A stretch of 64,000 bases of DNA, taken from positions 91,216 to 155,215 of the forward strand of contig JAODAX010000029.1 in the NCBI GenBank assembly GCA_025463675.1, read 5' to 3'. The notes beneath the pieces were generated by a model, which saw nothing but the letters and a program-made list of their open reading frames with translations, searched no databases and was not told the origin of the DNA. Positions within the stretch are counted from its first letter, which is position 1. Each line of letters starts with the position of its first letter. The position numbers were made by a program, and so were the translations under genes. Below are positions 8,826-18,703 of this stretch, piece after piece. This stretch comes from Naasia sp. GTDB taxonomy: Bacteria > Actinomycetota > Actinomycetes > Actinomycetales > Microbacteriaceae.

Positions 8826-10235
8826 TTAGGCGCTGGCGGGACGGTCCGCCGGCCGCTCGATCAGCCCGGTGAGCTCGGACGCGAGCCCGACATAGGCGGA
8901 CGGGGTGAGCGCAGCCAGCCGCTCCTTGGCCTCCGCCGACAGATCGAGCCCGGCCACGAACTCCCGCAGCTCCGCGGCTCCCAGCCGCCGGCCCCGCGTC
9001 AACTCCTTGAGCAGCTCGTACGGGTTCGCGATGCCGCTCCGGCCGGCCGCAACCTCCGCACGGATCACCGTCTGCACCGCCTCGGCGAGCACCTCCCAGT
9101 TGCCGTCGAGATCCGCAGCGAGGCGCGCCTGGTCCACGGCGAGCTCGTCGAGGCCGCGCAGGATGTTGTCGACGGCGAGCAGCGAATGCCCGAAGCCGAC
9201 GCCGATGTTGCGCTGCGTGGACGAGTCGGTGAGGTCGCGCTGCAGGCGGGACGTCACGAGCGTCGCGGACAGTGAGCCGAGGATCGCCGCGGACAGCTCC
9301 AGGTTCGCCTCCGCGTTCTCGAACCGGATCGGGTTCACCTTGTGCGGCATGGTGGACGACCCGGTCGCGCCTTCGACCGGGATCTGCCGGAAGTAGCCGA
9401 GCGAGATGTACGTCCACACGTCGGTGCAGAGGTTGTGCAGCACCCGGCCGATGTGCACGACGACGTCGTACAGCTCCGCCTGCCAGTCATGGGACTCGAT
9501 CTGGGTGGTCAGCGGATTCCAGGTGAGGCCCAGCCCGGTCACGAATTCCCGCGACACCCGCTGCCAGTCGACGTCGGGGCCCGCCACCAAGTGCGCGGCG
9601 TACGTGCCCGTCGCGCCGTTGAACTTGCCCAGGTATTCGACCCGGTCGAGCCGCGCCAGGAGCCGGTCGAGCCGGCCGACGAACACGGCGAGCTCTCGGC
9701 CGAGGGTGGTCGGCGTCGCCGGCTGCCCGTGCGTGCGGGCGAGCATCGGCGTCGCGCGCTGCTCCAATGCCATGCCGCGCAGCTTGTCGACGAGCTCGAC
9801 GATGCGCGGCCGCCAGACGGTCGTCACCGCGTCGCGCACCGTGATCGCGTAGGAGAGGTTGTTGATGTCCTCGCTCGTCGCCGCGAAGTGGGTGAGTTCG
9901 GCGACCGTCGTGAGGCCCAGCCGCTCCAGCCGGGTGCGCACCCAGTACTCGACCGCCTTCACGTCGTGCCGCGTGCGCGCCTCGAGGGTCGCGAGCTCCG
10001 CAACGTCGTCCTCGCCGAACTCCGCGACCGCGGCACGCAGCAATCGCGCCTGATCGGCGGGCAGCGCCCGAGTTCCGAACATGCCGTGATCGGTCAGGTG
10101 GAGCAGCCACTCGACCTCGACCAGCGCGCGGGCCCGATTGAGCCCCGCCTCCGACAGGTGCTCCGAGAGTCCGGCGACGGCAGCGCGGTAGCGGCCGTCG
10201 AGGGGGCTCAGCGGCTGGGGAGGAAGGGACGTCAT
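8826..10235 (-). CDS. purB: Adenylosuccinate lyase
   Basis: Catalyses two purine steps: cleavage of SAICAR to AICAR and of adenylosuccinate to AMP. The 469-residue protein carries the fumarase/aspartase superfamily signature GSSTMPHKVNP at about residue 290, plus TSEDINNLSY and RTHGQPATPTTLG. It resembles the longer, E. coli-like PurB type (LSPLDGRYR near the N-terminus). ATG start at 10235. purA, purL, purQ and purS lie elsewhere in this window. Confidence 0.95.
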   Translation of the reverse strand: MTSLPPQPLSPLDGRYRAAVAGLSEHLSEAGLNRARALVEVEWLLHLTDHGMFGTRALPADQARLLRAAVAEFGEDDVAELATLEARTRHDVKAVEYWVRTRLERLGLTTVAELTHFAATSEDINNLSYAITVRDAVTTVWRPRIVELVDKLRGMALEQRATPMLARTHGQPATPTTLGRELAVFVGRLDRLLARLDRVEYLGKFNGATGTYAAHLVAGPDVDWQRVSREFVTGLGLTWNPLTTQIESHDWQAELYDVVVHIGRVLHNLCTDVWTYISLGYFRQIPVEGATGSSTMPHKVNPIRFENAEANLELSAAILGSLSATLVTSRLQRDLTDSSTQRNIGVGFGHSLLAVDNILRGLDELAVDQARLAADLDGNWEVLAEAVQTVIRAEVAAGRSGIANPYELLKELTRGRRLGAAELREFVAGLDLSAEAKERLAALTPSAYVGLASELTGLIERPADRPASA

Positions 10236-10373
10236 GCCGGCTCCGATCGGGTCCGCCCGGTTCCCCGAGCCCTCCTATTCTGCCGGTCCTCCCCCGGGCC
10301 CGCCGCCCGCCGGCTCTCCCCCGGTCGTTCCCGACGGCGGTCGCCGACCCGCGGCGCCTGCGAGGGTCGACCG

Positions 10374-10556
10374 GTGCGGGACGCGACACAGCAGGAGGAG
10401 CGCCGACGGGCGGCGGAGGAACTGGCCTGCCTAGCGAACGCCTTGCGCCGGTTGGCGCCCGTGGTGTGGGAGGGGCCGGCAGCCCGCACCCTGGAGCGCT
10501 CGGTCCTCGACATCGCACGGGACGTCGGCCTGGCGGCGGCGTCGCTCGAGGCATGA
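10374..10556 (+). CDS. WxG-motif helical mini-protein (WXG100-like)
   Basis: A 60-residue, highly helical protein starting at GTG 10374, with GAGGG 7 nt upstream. It contains a W-E-G motif at residues 32-34 between two amphipathic helices, the layout of WXG100/ESX proteins (helix, WxG turn, helix). It is shorter than the usual 95-105 residues and lacks an obvious C-terminal YxxxD/E signal. Its stop overlaps the ATG of the next gene as ATGA, so it is coupled to a serine hydrolase. Family assignment is inference from the motif and helix pattern. Confidence 0.6.
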   Translation: MRDATQQEERRRAAEELACLANALRRLAPVVWEGPAARTLERSVLDIARDVGLAAASLEA

Positions 10557-11857
10557 GCGACGACCTCGAGGTCCGCGGCGGCGGGCGGATCACGATCGCC
10601 GACGACGAGCTGCTGGCCGCTCTGACCGGCTGCGCACGGATCGCGGACCGGCTCGACGATGCCGCCGCCCGCCTCGCACGATCCGACGCGCTGCCGGAGG
10701 CGCGACGGGTCGCTGCCGCAGCCGACCGGCTCCACCTGCTCGCCGGCGCCCTCCGTTTCGCGCTCGACGCGTACTCGGCGGCCGAGTACGCCGCCGGCCT
10801 CCTGGCCGCGCGGGCGGCAGCGATCCTCGCCTACTGGGCGGGTCGCCTCTCTCCCCTGCTCCTCCTCACCGCGACCGGGCCCGCCGTCCCCCTCGCGGCG
10901 ATTCTCGCCTACGCCGCCTACTCCGGGACCGACCCGGTCTGGCGGCGCGACGTAGCCCGGGCCCTGCTCACCGACCCACGCATCGCCGGGGCCCTTCGGG
11001 TCGGTGTGGACGGCGTGGACGACGCCCTCCGCGGGAGCCTGCAGCTGCCCGCACATCTGGCGCAGGGGCTCGAGCACGGCGTGCTCGGGCGGGGGGAAGC
11101 AGCCCTGCTGCTCCTGCTGGGGCTGCGCGCCGCCGATGTCGTCAGCACGGGGCGGCCGGCGGTCAGCCAGGTAGCGGCGGGGCCCGCCCGGCCGCCCTCG
11201 TCGCTCGCCGACCTCGCCGCCCGGGTGCCGCCGACCGGCGGCGGCGCCCCGCAGGTGCGGATCGAGCGGTACGCGACCTCGACGGGCACCCGGTTCGCCG
11301 TCTACCTCGGCGGCACCGCGACCGTGAAGGGCACCGACCCGTGGGATCTGGGCTCCGACGTCGCGGGCATGTCGAGCGTGCCGGCAGACAGCGTGGTCGC
11401 GGCCACCGACGCGATGCGCGCCGCCGGCATCGGACCTGCCGATCCGGTGGTGCTCGTCGGCTACTCCCAGGGCGGGCTCATCGCCTCACGCATCGCGGAG
11501 GGCGGCGGCTTCCGGATCGATGGCGTGCTCGCCCTCGCCTCCCCTTCCCCCGCCTCCGCGGCGCCGACGCTGAGCCTCGAACACGCGGACGACCCGGTGC
11601 CCGCGCTCGCGGGAGCCGCTCCGCCCCCTCCCGGCACGGTCATCGTCCGCCGCACCGTCTACGACGACGCCCCGCCGCCGCGCACGGGCCCACTCGCCGC
11701 CGGGCACGCCCTCGAGACCTACCGGGAGACTGCGGCGCGCGCCGATTCGAGCGCGGAGGAGCGCATCGTGGCGGCGCGGAGCGTGCTGCTCGACGGCCTG
11801 CGCGGTGCGACCGGCGGCACGGCGACGCTGTGGCGGGCCGACCGGGGACCGGGGTGA
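10553..11857 (+). CDS. Alpha/beta hydrolase with long helical N-terminal region
   Basis: A 434-residue protein. The first 220 residues are Ala/Leu-rich helices, with a hydrophobic pair of segments at about 94-123. The C-terminal domain carries the nucleophile elbow GYSQGG with Ser305, a probable acid in HADDPVPAL (Asp346 or Asp347) and a probable His385 in AGHALETY, giving a complete triad. No signal peptide is seen. The architecture and the coupled WxG mini-protein resemble ESX-associated effector pairs and PE-PPE serine hydrolases. No ESX secretion machinery is in the window. The substrate is unknown; a lipid or cell-wall ester is possible. Confidence 0.75.
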   Translation: MSDDLEVRGGGRITIADDELLAALTGCARIADRLDDAAARLARSDALPEARRVAAAADRLHLLAGALRFALDAYSAAEYAAGLLAARAAAILAYWAGRLSPLLLLTATGPAVPLAAILAYAAYSGTDPVWRRDVARALLTDPRIAGALRVGVDGVDDALRGSLQLPAHLAQGLEHGVLGRGEAALLLLLGLRAADVVSTGRPAVSQVAAGPARPPSSLADLAARVPPTGGGAPQVRIERYATSTGTRFAVYLGGTATVKGTDPWDLGSDVAGMSSVPADSVVAATDAMRAAGIGPADPVVLVGYSQGGLIASRIAEGGGFRIDGVLALASPSPASAAPTLSLEHADDPVPALAGAAPPPPGTVIVRRTVYDDAPPPRTGPLAAGHALETYRETAARADSSAEERIVAARSVLLDGLRGATGGTATLWRADRGPG

Positions 11858-11870
11858 ATGCTCCGGTCGG

Positions 11871-12269
11871 TCAGCGCCGGGAGCCGGCGAGCGGCCGGAG
11901 CACCAGGCCGAGGATCCAGTTGATGATCCCCATCACCAGGGCCGCGAGCACGCCCCACCAGAAGCCGTCCACGTGCAGGCCGAAGCCGAGCAGGCCGCTG
12001 ATCCAGGCGACCAGCAGGAACAGCAGCCCGTTCACGATCAGCGCGATGAGCCCCAGCGTGAGGATGTAGAGCGGGAACGCGACGATGCGGATCGCCGTGC
12101 CGATCACCCCGTTGACGACGCCGAAGAGGAGGCCGAGCAGCAGGTAGGTGAGGATCCACGCCACCGTGTCGCCCGGCGGATAGGGCGTCACCTGGATGCC
12201 GGCCACCAGCAGAGTGGTGAGCCAGAGGGCGACGGCGTTGCCGGCGACCGTGACGAGGAACCTGCGCAC
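11871..12269 (-). CDS. Phage holin family protein (PF04020-type, four helices)
   Basis: A 132-residue membrane protein with four hydrophobic segments and the family pattern [19 protein letters not shown] followed by [17 protein letters not shown]. Such proteins are widespread chromosomal membrane proteins in Actinobacteria, named for distant similarity to holins. No lysis gene or phage context is present, so a lytic role is unlikely. ATG at 12269-12267. It converges with the hydrolase gene. Confidence 0.85.
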   Translation of the reverse strand: MRRFLVTVAGNAVALWLTTLLVAGIQVTPYPPGDTVAWILTYLLLGLLFGVVNGVIGTAIRIVAFPLYILTLGLIALIVNGLLFLLVAWISGLLGFGLHVDGFWWGVLAALVMGIINWILGLVLRPLAGSRR

Positions 12270-12311
12270 GCCTCAACTATCTCACCCTGCCAGCCCGAAT
12301 ACGATCAGGCC

Positions 12312-13403
12312 GTGACCCACACCACGGCCGTCCGCCTCCGTCCCGAGATCGCAGCACTGCCCGCCTACAAGCAGGGCAGGCCCGCAGCCGCCGGCGGCTA
12401 CAAGCTGTCGTCCAACGAGAACCCGTTCCCGCCGCTGCCCGGAGTCGCCGAGGCGCTCGCCGGTGCACTCGACGTCAACCGCTACCCGGACGGCGCCGCC
12501 GTCGCGCTGCGCGACCGGCTGGCGGAGCGGTTCGGGGTGCACACCGACGAGGTGCACGTCGGGGCGGGCTCCGTCTCCCTCATCGCCCAGTTCCTGCTCG
12601 CCGCCGCAGGCCCCGGCGACGAGGTCGTCTACGCCTGGCGGTCGTTCGAGGCGTACCCCGGACTCGTCACGGTGGCGGGGGCCACCAGCGTGCCGGTGCC
12701 GCTGCTGCCCGACGGCCGGCACGACCTGTCCGCGATGGCCGCCGCGGTCACCGACCGCACGCGCGCCGTCCTCGTCTGCACGCCCAACAACCCCACCGGC
12801 TGCACGGTCCGCGCCGACGAGTTCGCCGAGTTCCTGGCGGCGGTGCCCTCCGACGTGCTGGTGCTCCTCGATGAGGCGTACGCCGAGTTCATCCGGGACG
12901 CCGACGCCGTGGACGGCACCGCCCTCCTCGGCACCCCGAATCTGGTGCTGCTGCGCACCTTCTCCAAAGCTTGGGGACTCGCCGGCGTGCGGCTCGGCTA
13001 CGCGATCGGCCCCGCGGCGGTGCTCGACGCGGCGCGGGCCGCCGCGATCCCGCTCAGCGTCACCCACGTCGCGCAGGCGGGCGGGGTCGCCGCCCTCGAT
13101 GCGGAGGAGGAGGCGATGGCGCGGGTCGAGCAGATCGTGCGCCGGCGCGACCGGGTGCAGTCCGGCCTCGCGGCCGCGGGACTGCGCGTCCCGGTCAGCC
13201 AGGGAAACTTCGTCTGGCTGGACCTCGGACCCGACACGGGCGCCGCCGCCGACGTGCTGCACGACGCCGGCCTGGCCGCCCGCGTCTTCCCCGGAGAGGG
13301 CATCCGCGTGTCGATCGGGGAGGAGGAGTCGGTGGGAAGGCTCCTAACCGCCGCGAACGAGATTGTGCGCTTCCTCCCGGAGGGGTCCCCTGCCCGCCGG
13401 TAG
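12312..13403 (+). CDS. hisC: Histidinol-phosphate / aromatic aminotransferase
   Basis: PLP-dependent class I/II aminotransferase of 363 residues. Motifs: [14 protein letters not shown] near residue 30, CTPNNPTG near 160, LLDEAYAEF near 180, and the PLP-lysine motif [10 protein letters not shown] near 220. Sequence fits HisC or the related aromatic Pat enzymes; substrate cannot be fixed. The absence of other his genes and the adjacent 2-oxoacid dehydrogenase argue for Pat or a secondary HisC. The GTG at 12312 lies 6 nt after TACGAT (12300-12305), so the mRNA is probably leaderless. Confidence 0.85.
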   Translation: MTHTTAVRLRPEIAALPAYKQGRPAAAGGYKLSSNENPFPPLPGVAEALAGALDVNRYPDGAAVALRDRLAERFGVHTDEVHVGAGSVSLIAQFLLAAAGPGDEVVYAWRSFEAYPGLVTVAGATSVPVPLLPDGRHDLSAMAAAVTDRTRAVLVCTPNNPTGCTVRADEFAEFLAAVPSDVLVLLDEAYAEFIRDADAVDGTALLGTPNLVLLRTFSKAWGLAGVRLGYAIGPAAVLDAARAAAIPLSVTHVAQAGGVAALDAEEEAMARVEQIVRRRDRVQSGLAAAGLRVPVSQGNFVWLDLGPDTGAAADVLHDAGLAARVFPGEGIRVSIGEEESVGRLLTAANEIVRFLPEGSPARR

Positions 13404-13413
13404 ATTGGGGCCG

Positions 13414-14535
13414 GTGAGTGCAGCCGAGGACGATGAGCGCGCGTCGGTCCAGGTGGTCACGCCGGACGGTCGCTTCGAGCCGAACGCGGCGGCGGAGGAA
13501 TACCTTCCCTATCTGGAGCGCGTCACCGACGACGATCAGCGCCGGTTCTACCGCGACATGGCGGTCGTCCGCCGCTTCGATGCCGAGGCGGGCCACCTGC
13601 AGCGGCAGGGACAGCTCGCCCTCTGGGCCGGCAGCCACGGGCAGGAGGCGGCGCAGGTCGGCTCCGGTCGGGCGCTGCGCGCGCAGGACACGATCTTCCC
13701 CGCCTACCGCGAGCACGCGGTCGCCAAGATCCGCGGTGTCGACCTGCTCGACGTGCTCCGCCTGATGCGAGGACTGACCAACGGCGGCTGGGTCCCGGAG
13801 GAGGTCGGCAACTTCCACCTCTACACGCTGGTCATCGGAGCCCAGACGCTGCACGCCACCGGGTACGCGATGGGCGTCGCCCTCGACGGCGCACCCACCG
13901 GCGACCCGGAGCGCGACGAGGCGGTGCTCGTCTACTTCGGCGACGGCGCGACGAGCGAGGGCGAGACCAGCGAGGCGTTCATCTGGGCCACGAGCTTCGC
14001 CACGCCGCAGGTGTTCTTCCTGCAGAACAACCACTGGGCCATCTCGGTGCCGGTGAGCCGCCAGTCGCGCACCCCGCTCGTCGACCGGGCGGCGGGCTTC
14101 GGCCTCCGGGCCACCCGCATCGACGGCAACGACGTGCTCGCGAGCTACGCGGTGACCGCCAAGCAGCTCGACGATGCGCGTGCCGGCCGCGGCCCCGGCT
14201 TCATCGAAGCGATGACCTACCGGATGGGCGCGCACACCACGGCCGACGACCCCACCCGCTACCGGGGCAGCAGCGAGCTCGAGGAGTGGCGCGCGCGCGA
14301 CCCGATCGCCCGCTTCCGAACTCACCTGGAGGCCCAGAGCCTTGCCGATGACGGATTCTTCGCGGACGTCGACCAGGAGGCGGCCGACTTCGCGGCCGAC
14401 ATCCGGCGCCGGGTCGTGGAGCTCGGGCCGCCCGATCCGGCGCTCATCTTCGACACGGTGTACACCGACGAGCACCCGCTGATGAGCGCCCAGCAGGACT
14501 GGCTGCGGGCCTACGAGGCGGGGTTCGGCGCATGA
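13414..14535 (+). CDS. pdhA: 2-oxoacid dehydrogenase E1 component, alpha subunit
   Basis: Thiamine-diphosphate-dependent decarboxylase subunit of a pyruvate or branched-chain 2-oxoacid dehydrogenase complex. The 373-residue protein shows the ThDP/Mg motif [14 protein letters not shown] followed by [12 protein letters not shown], and the loop region [16 protein letters not shown]. Sequence alone does not separate PdhA from BkdA. The GTG at 13414 is preceded by TAGATT (13401-13406, overlapping the hisC stop) with 7 nt between, a leaderless arrangement. The stop overlaps the E1 beta start as ATGA. Confidence 0.9.
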   Translation: MSAAEDDERASVQVVTPDGRFEPNAAAEEYLPYLERVTDDDQRRFYRDMAVVRRFDAEAGHLQRQGQLALWAGSHGQEAAQVGSGRALRAQDTIFPAYREHAVAKIRGVDLLDVLRLMRGLTNGGWVPEEVGNFHLYTLVIGAQTLHATGYAMGVALDGAPTGDPERDEAVLVYFGDGATSEGETSEAFIWATSFATPQVFFLQNNHWAISVPVSRQSRTPLVDRAAGFGLRATRIDGNDVLASYAVTAKQLDDARAGRGPGFIEAMTYRMGAHTTADDPTRYRGSSELEEWRARDPIARFRTHLEAQSLADDGFFADVDQEAADFAADIRRRVVELGPPDPALIFDTVYTDEHPLMSAQQDWLRAYEAGFGA

Positions 14536-15509
14536 CCACCACCTGGACCATGTCGCGCGCACTCAACGCGGGACTCGACGCTGCGCTCGCCGCGGACGGG
14601 AAGGTGCTGCTTCTCGGGGAGGACGTCGGCCCGCTCGGGGGCGTCTTCCGGGTCACCGATTCGCTCGCCGCCAAGTACGGGCCCTCCCGGGTGTTCGACA
14701 GCCCGCTCGGCGAGGCGGGCATCGTGGGCACCGCCATCGGCCTCGCCATGCGTGGCTACCGGCCGATCTGCGAGATCCAGTTCGACGGCTTCATCTACCC
14801 CGCGTTCAACCAGATCACCTCGCAGTTGGCGAAGCTGACCGCGCGACACGAGGGGAAGGCGTCCTTCCCCGTCGTCATCCGCGTGCCCTACGGCGGCCAC
14901 GTCGGCGCGGTCGAGCATCACCAGGAGAGCCCGGAGGCGTACTTCGCGCACACCGCGGGTCTGCGCGTGGTCTCCCCGAGCACGCCGAACGACGCGTACT
15001 GGATGATCCAGCAGGCCGTCCAGTCCAACGACCCGGTCGTGTTCTTCGAGCCCAAGAGCCGGTATTGGCCGAAGGGCGAGGTGGACGAGGAGTCGCCCGC
15101 GGCTACCCTGCACACCTCGCGGGTGGTCCGCGGTGGGACCGACCTCACCCTCGTCGGGCACGGCGCGATGGTCGCGATGATGCTGCAGGCGGCGGAGGTC
15201 GCGGCCACGGAGGGCACGAGCATCGAGGTCGTCGACCTGCGCTCCCTCTCCCCCATCGACTTCGGGCCTCTCGTCCGCAGCGTCGAGAAGACCGGGCGGC
15301 TCGTGGTCGCTCAGGAGGCGCCCGGCTTCGCGAGCCTCGGCTCGGAGATCGCGGCGACCGTCGCCGAACGCGCCTTCTACGCCCTCCACGCGCCGGTGCT
15401 GCGGGTCTCGAGCTTCGACACCCCGTTCCCGCCCGCCAAACTGGAGTCCCTGTACCTCCCCGACGCCGACCGCATCCTGGAAGCGGTCGACCGGGCGCTC
15501 GACTACTAG
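14532..15509 (+). CDS. 2-oxoacid dehydrogenase E1 component, beta subunit
   Basis: Second half of the E1 heterotetramer, 325 residues. Motifs: [16 protein letters not shown] near residue 26, [20 protein letters not shown] near 56, [15 protein letters not shown] and [19 protein letters not shown]. The C-terminal transketolase domain includes [14 protein letters not shown] at 14532 overlaps the E1 alpha stop. It is followed 8 nt later by the E2 gene. Confidence 0.92.
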   Translation: MTTTWTMSRALNAGLDAALAADGKVLLLGEDVGPLGGVFRVTDSLAAKYGPSRVFDSPLGEAGIVGTAIGLAMRGYRPICEIQFDGFIYPAFNQITSQLAKLTARHEGKASFPVVIRVPYGGHVGAVEHHQESPEAYFAHTAGLRVVSPSTPNDAYWMIQQAVQSNDPVVFFEPKSRYWPKGEVDEESPAATLHTSRVVRGGTDLTLVGHGAMVAMMLQAAEVAATEGTSIEVVDLRSLSPIDFGPLVRSVEKTGRLVVAQEAPGFASLGSEIAATVAERAFYALHAPVLRVSSFDTPFPPAKLESLYLPDADRILEAVDRALDY

Positions 15510-15517
15510 GAGGCAGA

Positions 15518-16813
15518 ATGAGCACCGCGAAATTCACCCTCCCCGACGTGGGCGAGGGCCTCACCGAGGCCGAGATCGTCGCCTGGCGGGTCGCCCCGGG
15601 CGACACCGTCGAGGTCAACCAGGTCATCGTGGAGATCGAGACGGCGAAGAGCCTCGTGGAGCTGCCCTCCCCCTACGCCGGAGTGGTGGGCGAGCTGCTC
15701 GTCGCGGAGGGCGATACCGTCGAGGTCGGCACCGTCATCATCACCGTCTCCTCCGAGGGTGCCGGACAGGTCGCCTCGCCGCTCGGCACGCCGGCTCAGG
15801 CCGCTCTGCCGCTCGAGATGCAGGTGACCGAGGAGAACGAGGAGCCGCCCGCGTCCGGTGCGGTGCTCGTCGGCTACGGCACCGGTGGCCACGCCGCCAC
15901 CCGCCGCACCGGCCGGAAGCGCCAGCCGGCGCCCGTCCCGAGCGTGCCCGGCGGCACGGTGCTCGCGAAGCCGCCCATCCGCAAGCTGGCGAAGGAACTC
16001 GGCGTGGACCTCGGCACGGTGACCGCGACCGGTGGACGCGGCGAGGTCACGCGCGAGGACGTCGTCCGGCACGCGGGCCAGGCGAGCGTGTTCCGCAACA
16101 TCGAGACCCCGTCCTGGCCGCAGGAGCGCGAGGAACGCATCCCGGTGAAGGGCGTCCGCAAGGCCATCGCGAGCGCCATGGTGGAGAGCGCGTTCACCGC
16201 GCCGCACGTGAGCGTCTTCGTCGACATCGACGCGAGCCGCACGATGGAGTTCGTCAAGCGCCTCAAGGCCTCCCCCGACTTCGCGGGCGTGCGCGTCTCG
16301 CCGCTGCTCATCATGGCGAAGGCCATCATCTGGGCCGTGCGCCGCAACCCGACCGTGAACAGCACCTGGACCGACGCGGAGATTATCGTCCACCACTACG
16401 TCAACCTCGGCATCGCCGCGGCGACCCCGCGTGGGCTCATCGTGCCGAACGTGAAGGAGGCGCAGGACATGACCTTGCTCGGGCTGGCCGGTGCGCTCGA
16501 GCAACTCACCCTCACCGCGCGGGATGGCCGGACGACGCCCACCGACATGGCGAACGGCACCATCACGGTGACGAACATCGGCAGCTTCGGGGTCGACACC
16601 GGCACGCCGATCCTCAATCCCGGCGAGGTGGCAATCGTCGCCCTCGGCGCGATCAAGCAGCGGCCGTGGGTGGTCGACGGCGAAGTGCTCCCCCGCTACG
16701 TGACGACCGTCGGCGCGAGCTTCGATCACCGCGTCGTGGACGGCGACGTGGCGAGCCGGTTCACGGCCGATGTCGCGAGCGTGCTGGAAGAGCCGGCCCT
16801 GCTCCTCGACTGA
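15518..16813 (+). CDS. Dihydrolipoamide acyltransferase (E2 component)
   Basis: Core of the complex, transferring the acyl group from lipoate to CoA. The 431-residue protein has one lipoyl domain (residues 1-77, lipoylated Lys in [10 protein letters not shown]), a peripheral-subunit-binding domain ([18 protein letters not shown], about 150-185), and a catalytic domain ending in [14 protein letters not shown], which contains the active His and Asp. ATG 15518 has an AGGAGG Shine-Dalgarno. No E3 (lipoamide dehydrogenase) gene lies in the window, so E3 must be encoded elsewhere. Confidence 0.93.
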   Translation: MSTAKFTLPDVGEGLTEAEIVAWRVAPGDTVEVNQVIVEIETAKSLVELPSPYAGVVGELLVAEGDTVEVGTVIITVSSEGAGQVASPLGTPAQAALPLEMQVTEENEEPPASGAVLVGYGTGGHAATRRTGRKRQPAPVPSVPGGTVLAKPPIRKLAKELGVDLGTVTATGGRGEVTREDVVRHAGQASVFRNIETPSWPQEREERIPVKGVRKAIASAMVESAFTAPHVSVFVDIDASRTMEFVKRLKASPDFAGVRVSPLLIMAKAIIWAVRRNPTVNSTWTDAEIIVHHYVNLGIAAATPRGLIVPNVKEAQDMTLLGLAGALEQLTLTARDGRTTPTDMANGTITVTNIGSFGVDTGTPILNPGEVAIVALGAIKQRPWVVDGEVLPRYVTTVGASFDHRVVDGDVASRFTADVASVLEEPALLLD

Positions 16814-16847
16814 GCCGCCGCGCGCGCCGCCCCAGGCGGAATCGGTT

Positions 16848-16877
16848 TTGACAATCATTATCAATAACGGCTAGCGT
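16848..16877 (+). promoter_or_regulatory. Zur operator overlapping the znuA promoter
   Basis: TGACAATCATTATCA at 16849-16863 is a 7-1-7 inverted repeat with one mismatch, matching the Fur/Zur-type consensus. It overlaps TTGACA at 16848-16853; TAGCGT at 16872-16877 is the -10 with an 18-nt spacer. It is a distinctly AT-rich patch in GC-rich DNA. Zur bound with zinc would block this promoter, and the zur gene is the fourth gene of the operon it controls. Confidence 0.8.
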
Positions 16878-16922
16878 CGCAGCACGGCCACCCGGGCCGC
16901 CCCTCATCGGAAAGCGCCACCC

Positions 16923-17882
16923 GTGAAGTACTCCGCCGCCTTCGTGACCGCCGCCGCCCTCCTCCTGAGCGGGTGCGCCGGCGTGGGCGGGCCGAACTCC
17001 ACCGACGGGATCCTCAACGTGGTCGCCTCCACCGACGTGTGGGGCGACATCGCCATCGCGGTCGGCGGCGAGCGCATCCTGGTCACCAGCATCATCGACA
17101 GCCCCGACCAGGATCCGCACGAGTACGAGGCGTCCGCCCGGGACCGGCTCGCGGTGTCGCGCGCCGACCTCGTGATCGTCAACGGCGGCGGCTACGACCC
17201 CTTCATGTCGTCCCTCCTCGACGCATCGGAGGGCGGGGCGCCCGTCGTCTCGGCGATCGAGCTGTCCGGCCTCCTCGCCGACGCGCGCGACGCCGACGGG
17301 CACGCAGCCGAGCAGCACGCGGCGGAGGAGCACGGGGACCACCAGAGGCACGTCGAAGGCGTCAACGAGCACGTCTGGTACTCGATCGAGACGGCGGAGG
17401 CGGTCGCGAATGAGGTGGCGGCGCGGCTGGCCCAGATCGACCCCGGGGGCGAGGCGGACTACACCTCCGGTCTCACGGAGTTCCTCGCCGGCATCGGTGA
17501 GCTCGAGGCGCGGGTCGAGGCACTGCACCCGACCCTCGAGGGCCGCGCCGCTCTGCTCACCGAACCGGTGCCCGCGGCGCTGCTCTCCGCGCTCGGCCTG
17601 ACCGACGCGACGCCGCCCCAGTTCGCCGAGTCGGTCGAGGAGGACACCGACGTTCCTGCCGCGGTGCTCCGCGACATGCTCGACCGCGTCGGCTCGGGCG
17701 AGCCCGCGCTGCTCGCCTACAACCTGCAGGCGAGCACCGCGCAGACCGAGCTGGTGCGGCAGGCCGCCGAGGACGCCGGGCTGCCCGTCGTCGACTTCGC
17801 AGAGACGCTGCCGGAGGGCACCGACTACCTCGGCTGGATGGGTGACAACATCACGGCCGTCGAGGAGGCGGTGGCCCCGTGA
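16923..17882 (+). CDS. znuA: Zinc ABC transporter, substrate-binding lipoprotein
   Basis: Cluster A-I binding protein that captures zinc outside the membrane. The 319-residue protein has a lipoprotein signal ending in LLLSGC (lipidated Cys18). Metal ligands are expected among His in DPHEYE and the NEHVWYS segment. A His/Glu/Asp-rich loop at about residues 123-146 (DGHAAEQHAAEEHGDHQRH) is typical of zinc rather than manganese binding proteins. GTG at 16923. Its stop overlaps znuC as GTGA. Repression by Zur is expected from the operator upstream. Confidence 0.93.
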   Translation: MKYSAAFVTAAALLLSGCAGVGGPNSTDGILNVVASTDVWGDIAIAVGGERILVTSIIDSPDQDPHEYEASARDRLAVSRADLVIVNGGGYDPFMSSLLDASEGGAPVVSAIELSGLLADARDADGHAAEQHAAEEHGDHQRHVEGVNEHVWYSIETAEAVANEVAARLAQIDPGGEADYTSGLTEFLAGIGELEARVEALHPTLEGRAALLTEPVPAALLSALGLTDATPPQFAESVEEDTDVPAAVLRDMLDRVGSGEPALLAYNLQASTAQTELVRQAAEDAGLPVVDFAETLPEGTDYLGWMGDNITAVEEAVAP

Positions 17883-18703
17883 CGCCGGCCGAGTCGCCGC
17901 TGCAAATCGAGCAGGCGGCCCTCGAGGTCGGCGGCCGCCGGCTGTGGACGGGACTCGATCTCGAGCTGCAGCCGGGCGAGCTGGTCGCGGTGCTCGGCCC
18001 GAACGGCGCCGGCAAGAGCAGCCTGCTCCGCGCGGTGCTCGGCCAGCTGCCCTTCGCCGCCGGCACCGTGCGGGTGCTCGGTCTGCCGGCGGGCGCGGCG
18101 GGCCGGCACATCGGCTACGTGCCGCAGCAGAAGCTGTTCGACCGCGGAGCACCGCTGCGCGCACGCGACCTCGTCGGCCTCGGCTTCGACGGCGACCGCC
18201 TCGGCTTCGCGCTGGGCGGCGGCGCCCGCGCACGCGCGGTCGATGCCGCGCTTGAGCGGGTCGGCGCGCTCGGCTACGCGGGGCGGCCGGTCGGCGAGCT
18301 CTCCGGCGGCGAGCAGCAGCGGCTGCGAATGGCGCAGGCGCTGGTGTCCCGGCCCCGGCTCGTCCTCGCCGATGAGCCCCTGCTCTCCCTCGACCTCGCC
18401 CACCAGCGGGCGGTGCTCGACGCGCTGGACGCCCACCGCCGCAGCGACGGCGCCGGGGTCGTCCTGGTGACGCACGATGTGAACCCACTGCTGGGCATGG
18501 TGGACCGGGTGCTCTACCTGGCCCCGGCCGGGCACCGCGTCGGAACGCCCGCCGAGGTCCTGACCGGGGAGGTGCTCTCCCGGCTGTACGGCGTGCACGT
18601 CGACGTGCTCGACGTGCACGGGCGCATCGTGGTGGTCGCCGCGGAGACCGAGGACGGGCACGTCGAGGAGCCGGCGTCGGCCGCGCCCGGGGGTGCCGCG
18701 TGA
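17879..18703 (+). CDS. znuC: Zinc ABC transporter, ATP-binding protein
   Basis: Cytoplasmic ATPase subunit, 274 residues. Walker A GPNGAGKSSLL near residue 40, Q-loop YVPQQKL near 81, signature LSGGEQQRLRMAQAL near 141, Walker B RLVLADEPLLSLD, and H-loop LVTHDVNPLL. The GTG start at 17879 overlaps the znuA stop, and its own stop overlaps znuB. The C-terminal 60 residues after the H-loop are a little longer than the minimal ABC domain. Confidence 0.94.
   Translation: MTPAESPLQIEQAALEVGGRRLWTGLDLELQPGELVAVLGPNGAGKSSLLRAVLGQLPFAAGTVRVLGLPAGAAGRHIGYVPQQKLFDRGAPLRARDLVGLGFDGDRLGFALGGGARARAVDAALERVGALGYAGRPVGELSGGEQQRLRMAQALVSRPRLVLADEPLLSLDLAHQRAVLDALDAHRRSDGAGVVLVTHDVNPLLGMVDRVLYLAPAGHRVGTPAEVLTGEVLSRLYGVHVDVLDVHGRIVVVAAETEDGHVEEPASAAPGGAA

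Noticed and set aside
11871..12269. Phage holin as evidence of a prophage
   Set aside because: PF04020-type proteins are ordinary chromosomal membrane proteins, and no other phage gene is nearby.
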